Assembly: GCA_948766235.1 (NCBI GenBank)
Contig: CAQCFX010000071.1
Location: 1-5,765, forward strand
Length of the DNA: 5,765 nt
Source: an uncultured Oscillospiraceae bacterium
GTDB taxonomy: Bacteria; Bacillota; Clostridia; Oscillospirales; Oscillospiraceae
Reading direction: 5' to 3'
Both the position numbers and the translations under genes were made by a program. Below, piece after piece: positions 5,574 through 5,765 of the stretch (position 1 is the stretch's first letter; every line of letters begins with the position of its first letter). The notes beneath the pieces are model-generated. The model had not been told where the DNA came from, searched no databases, and was given only the letters and a program-made list of their open reading frames with translations.

Positions 5574-5585
5574 TTTGCCGGCAAA
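5574..5585. promoter_or_regulatory. 12-bp perfect palindrome, candidate operator
   Basis: TTTGCCGGCAAA is a perfect palindrome 28 bases before the rightward gene's start codon. Such a site in a leader or promoter region is the usual form for a dimeric repressor. Its right half recurs as CCGGCAAAG at 5578-5586 and 5638-5646. I could not find a clear promoter for the rightward gene: CATATT (5570-5575) and CATAAA (5589-5594) are weak -10 candidates without good -35 boxes. Function unproven. Confidence 0.4.
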
Positions 5586-5601
5586 GCGCATAAATGTCCA
5601 T

Positions 5602-5607
5602 GAGGTG
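5602..5607 (+). promoter_or_regulatory. Ribosome binding site of the right-edge gene
   Basis: GAGGTG lies 6 bases before the ATG at 5614. This well-placed site is the main reason to accept the short open frame at the window's end as a real gene. Confidence 0.75.
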
Positions 5608-5613
5608 AAGAAC

Positions 5614-5765
5614 ATGGTGGGTCAGCTGATGTATGCTCCGGCAAAGGGAAGGGGCCGGGCGGAGCGGGTGGCACTGGGTCCGCTGGCGGCCCTGCGCTGG
5701 ACGGTGTACGCCCCGGAGGGGATGGCGCGGTGGCGCTTGGCGCGGCGGCTGCGCCGGGGCGAGCG
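5614..5765 (+). CDS. Unrecognised Arg-rich protein, N-terminal fragment
   Basis: An open frame begins at ATG 5614 and runs off the right edge; 50 complete codons are visible. I do not recognise the family. The N-terminus begins MVGQLMYAPAKGRGRAERV and continues with a hydrophobic stretch (LGPLAALRWTVYAP, about 21-34) and then a very basic end; 10 of the 50 residues are Arg. There is no clear signal peptide or complete membrane helix in what is visible. Support comes from a good GAGGTG ribosome binding site, an open frame without stops, and a position divergent from the degV-family gene across a 189-base gap holding a 12-bp palindrome. The strong G+C bias at third positions fits real coding in this genome. 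It could be a DNA- or RNA-binding protein, but charge alone does not show this. Confidence 0.6.
   Translation, partial: MVGQLMYAPAKGRGRAERVALGPLAALRWTVYAPEGMARWRLARRLRRGE

Noticed and set aside
5396..5593. 65-codon plus-strand frame across the degV start and promoter
   Set aside because: It overlaps the degV promoter antisense, has no good ribosome binding site and shows no motif.
5414..5674. 86-codon Pro/His-rich minus-strand frame
   Set aside because: It overlaps both the degV start and the right-edge gene, contains no motif, and lies over the divergent promoter region.

Overview
The window looks like chromosomal DNA from a GC-rich (by eye about 60% G+C) anaerobic Firmicute, probably a clostridial gut bacterium of the Oscillospiraceae type (Flavonifractor/Intestinimonas-like). 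This assignment is inference. It rests on strong AGGAGG-type ribosome binding sites, SigA-type promoters, a PucR/CdaR-type regulator next to ftsEX, and a DegV protein of Gram-positive type. The sequence alone does not name a species.

Layout: (1) The left edge holds the 3' end of a PucR/CdaR-family regulator, closed by a strong intrinsic terminator. (2) A promoter with exact consensus boxes (TTGACA, 17 bp, TATAAT) drives ftsE. ftsE overlaps ftsX by 4 bp, and ftsX is followed 13 bp later by a secreted coiled-coil/M23 peptidoglycan hydrolase. (3) After a hairpin with only a weak U-tract comes a membrane-anchored S41 (CtpA/Prc-type) PDZ protease. (4) A 14-bp perfect hairpin ends this block and also serves the convergent degV-family gene on the minus strand. 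(5) degV has its own extended -10 promoter. It is divergent from an unrecognised Arg-rich gene that runs off the right edge. The 189-bp gap between them holds two small inverted repeats.

How the genes work together: FtsE (ATPase) and FtsX (membrane) form the ABC-type complex that controls peptidoglycan hydrolysis at division or elongation sites. The third gene is the natural partner: its coiled coil would dock on the FtsX extracellular loop, and its M23 domain keeps all the expected zinc and catalytic residues, so it is probably an enzyme itself and not only an activator. The S41 protease outside the membrane could process or turn over this hydrolase or another wall enzyme; this is a hypothesis. 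DegV-family proteins are fatty-acid-binding (FakB-like) and are probably functionally separate here.

I see no mobile element, CRISPR array, tRNA or rRNA, and no clear new defence or secretion system. The more interesting leads are the hydrolase-protease pairing, the cysteines beside each ligand-binding residue of the DegV protein, and the unassigned divergent promoter region with its 12-bp palindrome.
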